Origin: Methylobacterium sp.
Lineage (GTDB): Bacteria > Pseudomonadota > Alphaproteobacteria > Rhizobiales > Beijerinckiaceae
Assembly (NCBI GenBank): GCA_021154065.1
Contig: JAJKJG010000411.1
Coordinates: forward strand, 1 to 11,776
Reading direction: 5' to 3'
Length of the DNA: 11,776 nt
Under the pieces are notes generated by a model, which saw nothing but the letters and a program-made list of their open reading frames with translations, was not told where the DNA came from and did not search any database. Shown here piece after piece: positions 1-6,267 of the stretch. A program made the translations under genes and the position numbers. The stretch's first letter is position 1. The number at the start of each line of letters is the position of its first letter.

Positions 1-237
1 CCCTAGTACGAGAGGACCGGGATGGACGTACCTCTGGTGGAGCTGTTGTGGCGCCAGCCGCAGTGCAGCGTAGCTATGTACGGACGGGATAACCGCTGAA
101 TGCATCTAAGCGGGAAACCCACCTCGAAACGAGTACTCCCTTGAGAGCCGTGGAAGACGACCACGTTGATAGGCCGGGTGTGTAAGCGCGGTGACGCGTT
201 GAGCTTACCGGTACTAATCGCTCGATCGGCTTGATCG
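1..237 (+). rRNA. 23S ribosomal RNA, 3' end (partial)
   Basis: This is the last part of a large-subunit rRNA gene, cut by the left edge of the window. The universally conserved sarcin-ricin loop, AGTACGAGAGGACC, lies at 5-18. It is followed by the expected domain VI sequences, including TGAATGCATCTAAGCGGGAA near 99-118 and TTACCGGTACTAATCGCTCG near 206-225. The 3' boundary is an estimate from the usual end shortly after that last motif. Downstream lie 5S rRNA and tRNA-fMet in the same direction, so this is the distal end of an rrn operon. Confidence 0.97.
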
Positions 238-241
238 CTCT

Positions 242-286
242 CATGGTCCGTGTCCGCACGACAGCGGCCGGATCGAAAAGACCATG
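242..286 (+). other. Inverted repeat in the 23S-5S spacer (possible processing stem)
   Basis: A perfect 7-bp inverted repeat, CATGGTC at 242-248 and GACCATG at 280-286, encloses most of the spacer between 23S and 5S rRNA. In the transcript it would fold into a stem closing a 31-nt region. Inference: it may be a cleavage site (RNase III-like) used when the rRNA precursor is separated. It has no U-tract, so it does not look like a terminator. Confidence 0.4.
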
Positions 287-305
287 CTTGCCAATTGTCC
301 TTCGC

Positions 306-425
306 CGGTCCGGTGGCTTGAGCGAGGAGCCCGAACCCGATCCCATCTCGAACTCGGCCGTTAAACTCCTCAGCGCTGATGGTACTGTGTCTTAAGACCC
401 GGGAGAGTAGGTCGTTGCCGGGCCT
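306..425 (+). rRNA. rrf: 5S ribosomal RNA
   Basis: The 5S signature is clear: the CCCGAACCCGATCCCATCTC segment near 330-349, the following GAACTCGGCCGTTAAACTCC, and the GGGAGAGTAGGTCGTTGCCG near the 3' end. The terminal helix can be drawn between GGTCCGG (307-313) and CCGGGCC (418-424) with one G-U pair, which sets the ends to within a couple of bases. Length of about 120 nt is normal. It is co-transcribed with the 23S gene upstream. Confidence 0.96.
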
Positions 426-454
426 GCCAAGGACAAATCCCTCTTCATCGTCTT

Positions 455-477
455 CGCGGCGCGTCAGTGCCGCGTTT
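455..477 (+). other. Hairpin between 5S rRNA and tRNA-fMet
   Basis: CGCGGCGC (455-462) pairs with GTGCCGCG (467-474) to give an 8-bp stem with one G-U pair around the tetraloop GTCA, followed by only three T residues. It could be a processing stem that separates 5S rRNA from the tRNA precursor, or a weak attenuating terminator. The short T run and the tRNA downstream favour processing. Confidence 0.4.
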
Positions 478-514
478 CAGTTTCGGCTTCTTGAATTCGG
501 AGCCGTCAGGGTGG

Positions 515-591
<77 letters not shown>

Positions 592-598
592 AACGATC

Positions 599-644
599 AA
601 GCCCGTCGGATCAGCCTCTCGAAGCGACGTCCGGCGGGCTTTTT
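599..644 (+). terminator. Intrinsic terminator of the rrn operon
   Basis: AAGCCCGTCGGA (599-610) pairs with TCCGGCGGGCTT (630-641) through 12 bp with a single G-U pair. The loop is 19 nt and the T run reaches 644. It begins eight bases after the tRNA CCA end, so it very probably ends transcription of the rRNA-tRNA operon and insulates the small genes downstream. Confidence 0.9.
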
Positions 645-744
645 CCGTTGCACTCGCGCTGCGCTGGGCGCGCCCGGAACTCGCGGCAATCCTGCCCGTT
701 GTGACGGCGAGCCCGCCTGCGGGCTCCGTTACGAGAGGGCCAGC

Positions 745-1029
745 ATGATCCGACGTTTCTCTCGCCTCGGCGTCGCCGTCTTCTCGGCCTTGGTCGGCCT
801 GACCGCCGCTGCCCACGCCCAGAGCTTCCCGACACACTTCGCTCCGCGCTGCCAACCCGAAGAGCTGCGGACCGGTCCCGGCCCGCAGGATCCCTGCAGG
901 CCGCAGATCGCGTTGTTCGGGCTCAACGGCCCGACCGTCATCGGTGCCGGCGAGGTCGATGTCGAGACCACCGGGAGCGTCGCAAGGGCGGGCCGTCGCC
1001 CGGCCCGCAAGGACGCGGCGCAAGAGTAA
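745..1029 (+). CDS. Small putative secreted protein, function unknown
   Basis: This 94-residue protein is not one I recognise. It starts with a convincing Sec signal peptide: Arg residues at 3, 4 and 7, a hydrophobic core over residues 8-22, then AHA at 23-25 giving a likely cut before Gln26. The mature part (about 69 residues) has two Cys (36 and 51) that could form a disulfide across a Pro/Gly-rich stretch, and a basic tail from about residue 79. The ATG at 745 is preceded by GAGAGGG at a good ribosome-binding distance, which supports this start. It lies about 100 bp after the rrn terminator and so probably has its own promoter, which I could not identify. The frame opposite is also open, but it has no signal peptide or visible RBS. 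Positions 1030-1171 after it hold nothing I can name. Confidence 0.6.
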   Translation: MIRRFSRLGVAVFSALVGLTAAAHAQSFPTHFAPRCQPEELRTGPGPQDPCRPQIALFGLNGPTVIGAGEVDVETTGSVARAGRRPARKDAAQE

Positions 1030-1171
1030 GGCCGGCGCCACGCCGCAGGCCGAACGGCGCCGCTCGCGCCCGCCGGCCGCTGTTCGCGCAAACGTCGGCG
1101 ACACAGTTCCGACATCCGCCGCGGCTAGAACCGATTCGCCGACAGAACCGGGAACCCGGCGGAGGGCCGAC

Positions 1172-1393
1172 ATGCTTGCCTACAACCTTTTTCGCCATCG
1201 CGGCGAACACGATCTATTTTGCGCGGTGCCTGAGGATTTTGCGGTGCCGGCGTTCCTCAGCGACGAGGCCTGGGAATTCACCGGCAAGGTCGACGAGCCA
1301 GAGACGGCCCCGGCCGACTTCGACCTGAAGACGGCAACGACGGCGGTGCGCTTCAACGGCTGCTATTTCTTCGAGCCGCTCGCCGGCGGCTGA
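1172..1393 (+). CDS. Conserved-looking small cytoplasmic protein, function unknown
   Basis: This 73-residue acidic protein begins MLAYNLFRHRGEHDLFCAVP and ends FNGCYFFEPLAGG. The frame is open from 944, but the ATG at 1172 is chosen because GGAGGG lies seven bases upstream (1161-1166), and because the Arg-rich upstream translation looks like noise while the composition turns protein-like from here. There is no signal peptide, membrane segment or recognisable domain. Two Cys (one near residue 17, one near 66) are separated widely, with no metal-site pattern. It faces the lipoprotein gene on the other strand with only nine bases between stop codons. Function cannot be assigned from sequence. 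Confidence 0.65.
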   Translation: MLAYNLFRHRGEHDLFCAVPEDFAVPAFLSDEAWEFTGKVDEPETAPADFDLKTATTAVRFNGCYFFEPLAGG

Positions 1394-1410
1394 GGCGAGG
1401 CCTCACGCCG
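1387..1410. terminator. Hairpin joining two convergent stop codons (possible bidirectional terminator)
   Basis: TGAGGC (1391-1396) pairs perfectly with GCCTCA (1400-1405) around a GAG loop, and with one bulged base the stem extends through CGGC (1387-1390) and GCCG (1407-1410). The stop codon of the rightward 73-residue gene (1391-1393) is base-paired to the stop codon of the leftward lipoprotein gene (1403-1405). There is no T run on either side, so termination activity is inferred from position and stability only. Confidence 0.4.
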
Positions 1411-1765
1411 GGCAGCTGTAGACGTATTCCCAGTGGATCGGCGACAGCTTCCGCTCCTCGGCGACGGTGCATTTCGGCCGGTTCGTCGCCTCGAAATGAT
1501 ACTCGACCGCGCGCCGCGGCGTCGGGGTGACGCCGGGATCGCGACACACGACGCCTGCGATCTGCGTGCCGACATTAGTCCGGACCATGATCAGCCGCTC
1601 TTTCGCGTTCTCGTAGACCTCATAGGTGGTGTGGCAGCCGACGGTAACGAGCGTCGGGCCGAGTGGCGGGCCGTAGGTCGCATAGATGTAGCCGGTCGAG
1701 CAGCCCGCGAGCCCGATTGTGCCCGCGAGCCCCGCCCCGATCCTGCCAAGCCTCTGCACGCGCAT
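1403..1765 (-). CDS. Small outer-membrane or periplasmic lipoprotein, function unknown
   Basis: This 120-residue protein has a clear type II signal: Arg residues at 2, 5 and 8, a short hydrophobic segment, and the lipobox LAGC at 19-22, with Cys22 as the lipidated residue. Ser follows at +2, which would favour outer-membrane sorting by the Lol rule. The mature part is globular-looking with four further Cys, including the C-terminal YSCPA, so one or two disulfides in the periplasm are possible. The frame is open further upstream (to 1897), but the ATG at 1765 places the signal peptide at the N-terminus and has AGGA eight bases before it. On the minus strand TTGACC (1819-1824) could be a -35 box, though the matching -10 (CACTGT) is weak. 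The 103-bp gap to the putA stop also contains an imperfect GC-rich hairpin around 1807-1835. I do not recognise a family. Confidence 0.75.
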   Translation of the reverse strand: MRVQRLGRIGAGLAGTIGLAGCSTGYIYATYGPPLGPTLVTVGCHTTYEVYENAKERLIMVRTNVGTQIAGVVCRDPGVTPTPRRAVEYHFEATNRPKCTVAEERKLSPIHWEYVYSCPA

Positions 1766-1868
1766 GCCTTCGTCCTGCCTCGCCGTTCGAGCGCGACAGT
1801 GGCGAGCGCGGTTCTCCGGGTCAACCCGAGCCGCGGTCGCGCCGCGCCGGCGTTGCACCGGCGACACA

Positions 1869-4800
1869 TCACTCCTCGATCGCGAGGAGCATGGCATTGC
1901 CGCCGACGGCCGCGGTGTTGACCGTCAACGTCTGCTCGGTTGCGAAGCGCGGCAGATAATGCGGGCCGCCGGCCTTCGGCCCGGTGCCGGAGAGCCCGTG
2001 GCCGCCGAAGGGCTGCACGCCGACGACGGCGCCGATCATGTTGCGGTTGACGTAGACGTTGCCGACGCCGAGGCGGGCGACGATGCGCTCGATCGTGGCG
2101 TCGATCCGCGAATGGATGCCGAGCGTCAGGCCGTAGCCCGAGCTTTCGAGCGCCGCGAGCACGCTCTCGAGATCCCGAGCCTGGTAGCGCACCACATGCA
2201 GGATCGGCCCGAACACCTCCTCGGCAAGGTCGCCGGGACGGGTGAGCTCGAACACGTGCGGCGCGACGAAGAGGTCGGCTTGCCCCGGATGGGACGGAGA
2301 ATCCGCATGCCAGACCCGCTTCGCTTCGCGCCGCATGCGCGCGATGTGGGCATCGAGCCGGGCCTTGGCCTCCGCGTCGATGACCGGCCCGATATGGACG
2401 CTCGGGTCGCGCGGGTCGCCGAGCTTCAGCTCGCGGGCGGCGCCGACGATCATCGCGATCATGCGGTCGGCGACGTCGTCCTGGACGCACAGCAGCCTGA
2501 GCGCCGAACAGCGCTGGCCGGCCGAGCGGAACGCCGAGGTGACGACGTCGTCGGCGACCTGCTCGGGGAGCGCCGTCGCGTCGATGATCATGGCGTTGAT
2601 GCCGCCGGTTTCGGCGATGAGCGGCACGATGCTCGAATTCTTCGCCGCGAGCGCCCGGTTGATCGCCCGCGCGACCTCGGTCGAGCCGGTGAAGACGACG
2701 CCGGCGACGGCCGCGTGATCGACGAGCCGCGCGCCGACGGCGCCGTCGCCGGGCACGAGCTGCAGCGCGCTCGTCGGCACGCCCGCCTCGTGCAGGAGGC
2801 GGACGGCCGCCGCGGCGACGAGCGGCGTCTGCTCGGCCGGTTTCGCGACGACGCTGTTGCCGGCCATCAGTGCGGCCGCGACCTGGCCGAAGAAGATCGC
2901 GAGCGGAAAGTTCCACGGCGAGATCGCGACGAAGACGCCGCGCCCGCGGAGGCGCAGCACGTTCGACTCGCCCGTTGGCCCGGGCATCGGCTCCCCGGCC
3001 CCGAACACGCGGCGGCCCTGCGCCGCGTAATAGCGGCCGAAATCGATCGCCTCGCGCACCTCCGAGAGCGCGTCGTCGAGGGTCTTGCCGCCCTCGGCCT
3101 GCAGCAGGTGGATGAGCCGCCCGCGCCGCGCCTCGAGGAGGTCCGAGGCGCGACCGAGCGCCGCCGCCCTCTCCGCCGCCGGGGTTTCGCTCCAGGCCCG
3201 AAAGCCGCGCTGCGCCGTCGCCATCGCTTCGTCGGCGGTTCCGGACGAGGCCTCCGTGATTTCACCGACGACGGCGCCGTCGGTCGGGCTGAGCACGTCG
3301 CGAGCGGTTCCCGATCGAACGCTGCCGTCGACGACCGGCGCGGCGCTAATCCCTCTCTCCGAGGGGGGAGAGGGGGTTTGCGCCTCGATTTCCGCCAGCA
3401 AACCATCGAGCGAGCGCCGGTGACCGAACTCAACGCCGCGCGAGTTGCGGCGCTCGGGGGCGAACAGGTCGCGCGGCAGCGGCAGCCGCGGATGCCGGGC
3501 GGCCTCCGGCCGCTCGATGATCTCCGCCGGACGCCGCAGCAGCGACGCGACCGGAACGTTCGGATCGGCCGCGACCGACACGAATGACGAATTGGCGCCG
3601 TTCTCGAGCAGGCGGCGGACGAGGTAGGCGAGGAGGTCGCGATGGCCGCCGACCGGCGCATAGGTTCGGCACGCAGCGCCCGGGACCCTCTCCATCAGGC
3701 GGCCGTAGAGCGACTCGCCCATGCCATGCAGGCGCTGGAACTCGTAGCCCGCGACTCCCTCGGCGCGCTCGACGATCGAGGCGACGGTCAGCGCGTTGTG
3801 GGTCGCGAATTGCGGGAAGATGCGCGGCCGCAGCGCCAGGAGGCGCTCGGCGCAGGCCATGTAGTTCAAGTCGGTCATCGCCTTGCGGGTGAACACCGGA
3901 TAGTCGTCGAGGCCGCGCTCCTGGGCGCGCTTCACCTCGGTGTCCCAGTAGGCGCCCTTGACGAGGCGCACCATCAGCCGGCGATCGAGGCGATCGGCGG
4001 TTGCCGCGAGCCAGTCGATCGCCGCGAGTCCGCGCTTCTGATAGGCCTGGATCGCCAGTCCGAAGCCGTCCCACCCAGCAAGCGATTGGTCCGGCAGCGC
4101 CGCCGCGATCACGTCGAGCGACAACTCGAGCCGGTCTGCCTCCTCGGCATCGATGGTGAAGTTGAGGTCATGATCGCGGGCCTGTCGCGCGAGCGCGACG
4201 ACGCGGGGCACGAGCTCGGCGAGAACGCGATCGCGGCTCACCGCTTCGTAGCGGGGATGGAGCGCCGAGAGCTTGACCGAGATGCCGGGGCGCTCCGGCA
4301 GCGGCTCGTTGCCGGCGGCGCGCCCGATCGCCGCGATGGCCGCGGCGTAGGATTCGAGATAGCGGTGGGCGTCCTCGGCAGTGCGCGCGCCCTCGCCGAG
4401 CATGTCGAAGGAATAGCGATAGAGCCGGCCGGCGCCGGCCGCGGCGCGCTCGAGCGCCTCGCCGATCGTCTGGCCGAGCACGAAATGGCTGCCCATGACG
4501 CGCATCGCCTGCCGGGTCGCGGCGCGCACCGCCGGCACGCCGAGGCGCTTCGCGAGCTGGCCGAGGATCCCTTCCGGCGTCTCGCCCGGCTGGATGATGC
4601 GCGCCGTGATGCCGAGCGCCCAGGCGGAGGCGTTGACCAGGAAGGCGTCCGAGCGGGTCTCGTGGTGGACGAAATCGCCCTGGCCGAGCTTGTCCTCGAT
4701 GAGCCGGTCCGCGGTCGCGGCATCGGGCACGCGCAGGAGCGCCTCGGCCAGGACCATGAGGGCGAGCCCCTCCTTGGTCGACAGCGAATATTCCCGCAGC

Positions 4801-4979
4801 ACCTCTTCGACGCCGCCGAGCCCGGCGCGGTCGGAACGGATCGCCGCGATGAGATCGCGCGCCCCCGCGTCGACGCGGCGCTCGCGTTCCTCCGGCAGCC
4901 GCGCCCCGTGCAGAAGGCGGGCGGCGATCGCCGCATCGTCTTCGGCATAGGGGGCGTCGAAGCGCGCGACGGGCGTCAC
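1869..4979 (-). CDS. putA: Bifunctional proline dehydrogenase / L-glutamate gamma-semialdehyde dehydrogenase PutA
   Basis: PutA oxidises proline to pyrroline-5-carboxylate using FAD and passes electrons to membrane quinones, then oxidises glutamate semialdehyde to glutamate with NAD+. The proline dehydrogenase barrel spans roughly residues 180-480. Visible motifs are IDAEEADR (276-283), VKGAYWD (340-346), FATHN (391-395), GMGESLYGRL (419-428) and RRLLENGANSSFV (455-467). The aldehyde dehydrogenase half runs from about 560 to 1020, with SPWNFPLA (687-694), FTGSTEVAR (763-771), the general base Glu790 in AETGG, nucleophile Cys824 in GQRCSALR, and EVFGP (921-925). At 1036 residues it is a short PutA. 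It lacks the N-terminal ribbon-helix-helix DNA-binding domain of the enterobacterial ~1320-residue protein, so it should not repress itself. The start is GTG (4977-4979), supported by GGAGA seven bases upstream. No putR-like Lrp regulator is adjacent. A palindromic repeat lies in the linker between the two domains (residues about 535-542). Confidence 0.97.
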   Translation of the reverse strand: MTPVARFDAPYAEDDAAIAARLLHGARLPEERERRVDAGARDLIAAIRSDRAGLGGVEEVLREYSLSTKEGLALMVLAEALLRVPDAATADRLIEDKLGQGDFVHHETRSDAFLVNASAWALGITARIIQPGETPEGILGQLAKRLGVPAVRAATRQAMRVMGSHFVLGQTIGEALERAAAGAGRLYRYSFDMLGEGARTAEDAHRYLESYAAAIAAIGRAAGNEPLPERPGISVKLSALHPRYEAVSRDRVLAELVPRVVALARQARDHDLNFTIDAEEADRLELSLDVIAAALPDQSLAGWDGFGLAIQAYQKRGLAAIDWLAATADRLDRRLMVRLVKGAYWDTEVKRAQERGLDDYPVFTRKAMTDLNYMACAERLLALRPRIFPQFATHNALTVASIVERAEGVAGYEFQRLHGMGESLYGRLMERVPGAACRTYAPVGGHRDLLAYLVRRLLENGANSSFVSVAADPNVPVASLLRRPAEIIERPEAARHPRLPLPRDLFAPERRNSRGVEFGHRRSLDGLLAEIEAQTPSPPSERGISAAPVVDGSVRSGTARDVLSPTDGAVVGEITEASSGTADEAMATAQRGFRAWSETPAAERAAALGRASDLLEARRGRLIHLLQAEGGKTLDDALSEVREAIDFGRYYAAQGRRVFGAGEPMPGPTGESNVLRLRGRGVFVAISPWNFPLAIFFGQVAAALMAGNSVVAKPAEQTPLVAAAAVRLLHEAGVPTSALQLVPGDGAVGARLVDHAAVAGVVFTGSTEVARAINRALAAKNSSIVPLIAETGGINAMIIDATALPEQVADDVVTSAFRSAGQRCSALRLLCVQDDVADRMIAMIVGAARELKLGDPRDPSVHIGPVIDAEAKARLDAHIARMRREAKRVWHADSPSHPGQADLFVAPHVFELTRPGDLAEEVFGPILHVVRYQARDLESVLAALESSGYGLTLGIHSRIDATIERIVARLGVGNVYVNRNMIGAVVGVQPFGGHGLSGTGPKAGGPHYLPRFATEQTLTVNTAAVGGNAMLLAIEE
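3351..3374. repeat. CT/GA-rich palindrome inside the putA linker (repeat-like element)
   Basis: CCCTCTCTCC (3351-3360) pairs with GGGGAGAGGG (3365-3374) in a 10-bp stem with one G-T wobble around the tetraloop GAGG. The base composition differs sharply from the surrounding GC-alternating coding sequence. On the putA strand it is read in frame as TPSPPSER at residues 535-542, between the two catalytic domains. Palindromes of the CCCTCTC...GAGAGGG kind are, from general knowledge, common as dispersed intergenic elements in Rhizobiales genomes. That this copy belongs to such a family is inference, since only one copy is in the window. Confidence 0.55.
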
Positions 4980-5081
4980 GGCGGTCTCCGGTCAGGGCTC
5001 GGAAATCAAGCTATGCGGATTCGGAGCACTTTTCGATCCCGCTGGCGCATGGCTGCGGGTTGACGCTCCGCGGCATTCCGG

Positions 5082-5101
5082 TTGCACTGCGTCAGGTGCA
5101 A
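5082..5101. promoter_or_regulatory. Inverted repeat TTGCAC-N8-GTGCAA, candidate operator
   Basis: A perfect 6+6 dyad lies in the 195-bp region between the divergent putA (start 4979) and binding-protein (start 5175) genes. It is 74 bp before the latter and 103 bp before the former. Spacing and size suit a dimeric regulator. A TTGACG at 5060-5065 could be a -35 box just upstream for rightward transcription, although no good -10 follows. No regulator gene is adjacent, so the protein that would bind is unknown. Confidence 0.35.
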
Positions 5102-5174
5102 GGGTCACGCAACGTCGCGCCCATTCCGGGCGGCGGCGTTCTCGTCCTTTCGCGCCATGCCGCTGGAGTTGCGT

Positions 5175-6224
5175 ATGCCTGTCGCCGTCCGCCGCGCCCC
5201 GAGGAGCCCAATCGCCGGGCTGGCGCTGGCGCTCGCGGCCGCGGTCCTGGCGTGCACGCCCGCCTGCGCCCAGACGGCGGTGCGCTTTTCCCTCGACTGG
5301 CGCTTCGAAGGCCCGGCGGCGCCGTTCACGGTCGCCCTCGACAAGGGATATTTCAAAGCCGAGGGGCTCGACGTGACGATCGAGCCGGCGGCGGGATCGC
5401 GCGAGCCGGTGACGCGCGTCGGCACCGGCGCCTACGACATGGGGTTCGGCGACATCAACTCACTGGTGCGCTTCCGCGACGAGAACCCCGCGGCGGGCGC
5501 CAAGGCGGTGATGATCCTCCACGACCGGCCGGCTTTCGCCATCGTCGGCCGCCGCAGCCGGGGCATTACGCCCGAGCTCGAGAGCCTCAAACGGCGCCGG
5601 CTCGGCGCGCCGTCCGCCGACGCCGCCTATGCGCAATGGCCGGTCCTCAAGGCGCTGAACAAGATCGACGAGAAGGAGTGGGCCATCCGCGTCGACACCG
5701 TCGGCTTCCCGGTGCGCGAGCCGCTGCTCGCGCAGGGCGAGGTCGACGCCGTCTTCGGCTACGCCATGACCTCGTTCATCAACCTGAAATCCCGCGGCGT
5801 ACCGGCGGACGACATTGTCGTCATCCCGATGAGCGAGCATGGCCTCGAGCTCTATGGCAACGCGGTCCTGGTCTCGCAGAAGTTCGCGGCCGAGAAGCCG
5901 GAGGCCGTGAGGGGCTTCCTGCGCGCCCTTGCCAAGGGCCTGCGCGACACGATCGCCGACCCCGGCGCCGCCATCGATACGGTGCTGAAGCGCAACGAGC
6001 TCGCGCGCAAGGAGGTCGAGCTCGAGCGGCTCGCGATGGCGATCGAGCAGAACATCGCCACGCCCTGGGTGCGCGAGAACGGCTTCGGCGGCATCGATCG
6101 CGACCGGTTCGAGCGGGCGCTCGACCAGATCGGCCTCGCCTTTCCCTATAAGAGCAAGCCCAAGCCCGAGGACGTCTTCGACGACCAGTTCCTGCCGGCG
6201 GCGGCGGAGCGGAAGGTCGACTGA
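5175..6224 (+). CDS. ABC transporter periplasmic substrate-binding protein, NMT1/THI5-like (TauA/SsuA superfamily)
   Basis: This 349-residue protein resembles the NMT1/THI5-like solute receptors that bind small organic acids, sulfonates, pyrimidines or similar ligands and deliver them to an ABC permease. The signal peptide has Arg at 6, 7 and 10, a hydrophobic core over residues 13-27, and a likely cut after ACAQ near residue 33. The mature start, VRFSLDWRFEGPAAPFTVA, then DKGYFKAEGLDVTIEPAAGS, is the standard opening of this family, and GTGAYDMGFGDINSLVRF follows as expected. ATG at 5175 is preferred over upstream in-frame ATGs (5082, 5157) because GGAG lies six bases before it and the signal peptide then starts correctly. 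The acyl-CoA ligase follows after 43 bp in the same direction. No permease or ATPase gene is in the window. The ligand cannot be told from sequence. Confidence 0.88.
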   Translation: MPVAVRRAPRSPIAGLALALAAAVLACTPACAQTAVRFSLDWRFEGPAAPFTVALDKGYFKAEGLDVTIEPAAGSREPVTRVGTGAYDMGFGDINSLVRFRDENPAAGAKAVMILHDRPAFAIVGRRSRGITPELESLKRRRLGAPSADAAYAQWPVLKALNKIDEKEWAIRVDTVGFPVREPLLAQGEVDAVFGYAMTSFINLKSRGVPADDIVVIPMSEHGLELYGNAVLVSQKFAAEKPEAVRGFLRALAKGLRDTIADPGAAIDTVLKRNELARKEVELERLAMAIEQNIATPWVRENGFGGIDRDRFERALDQIGLAFPYKSKPKPEDVFDDQFLPAAAERKVD

Positions 6225-6267
6225 CACCCTCGTGGCCGCGCCTCGCCGCCTCTGGTAAGAGCCTGGC

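Noticed and set aside
74..346. Leftward open frame of 90 residues over 23S and 5S rRNA
   Set aside because: It lies entirely within rRNA genes and their spacer.
1807..1835. GC-rich hairpin (CGCGG/CCGCG outer, CGGG/CCCG inner) between putA and the lipoprotein gene as a putA terminator
   Set aside because: The stem is broken by bulges and no T run follows on the minus strand. In a high-GC genome such pairing is expected by chance.
1719..5063. Long rightward open frames of 622 residues (1719-3587) and 473 residues (3642-5063) opposite putA
   Set aside because: Both are antisense to a complete, motif-perfect putA. Their translations are Arg/Asp/Gly/His-rich low-information sequence typical of frames opposite GC-rich genes, with no domain or ribosome site.
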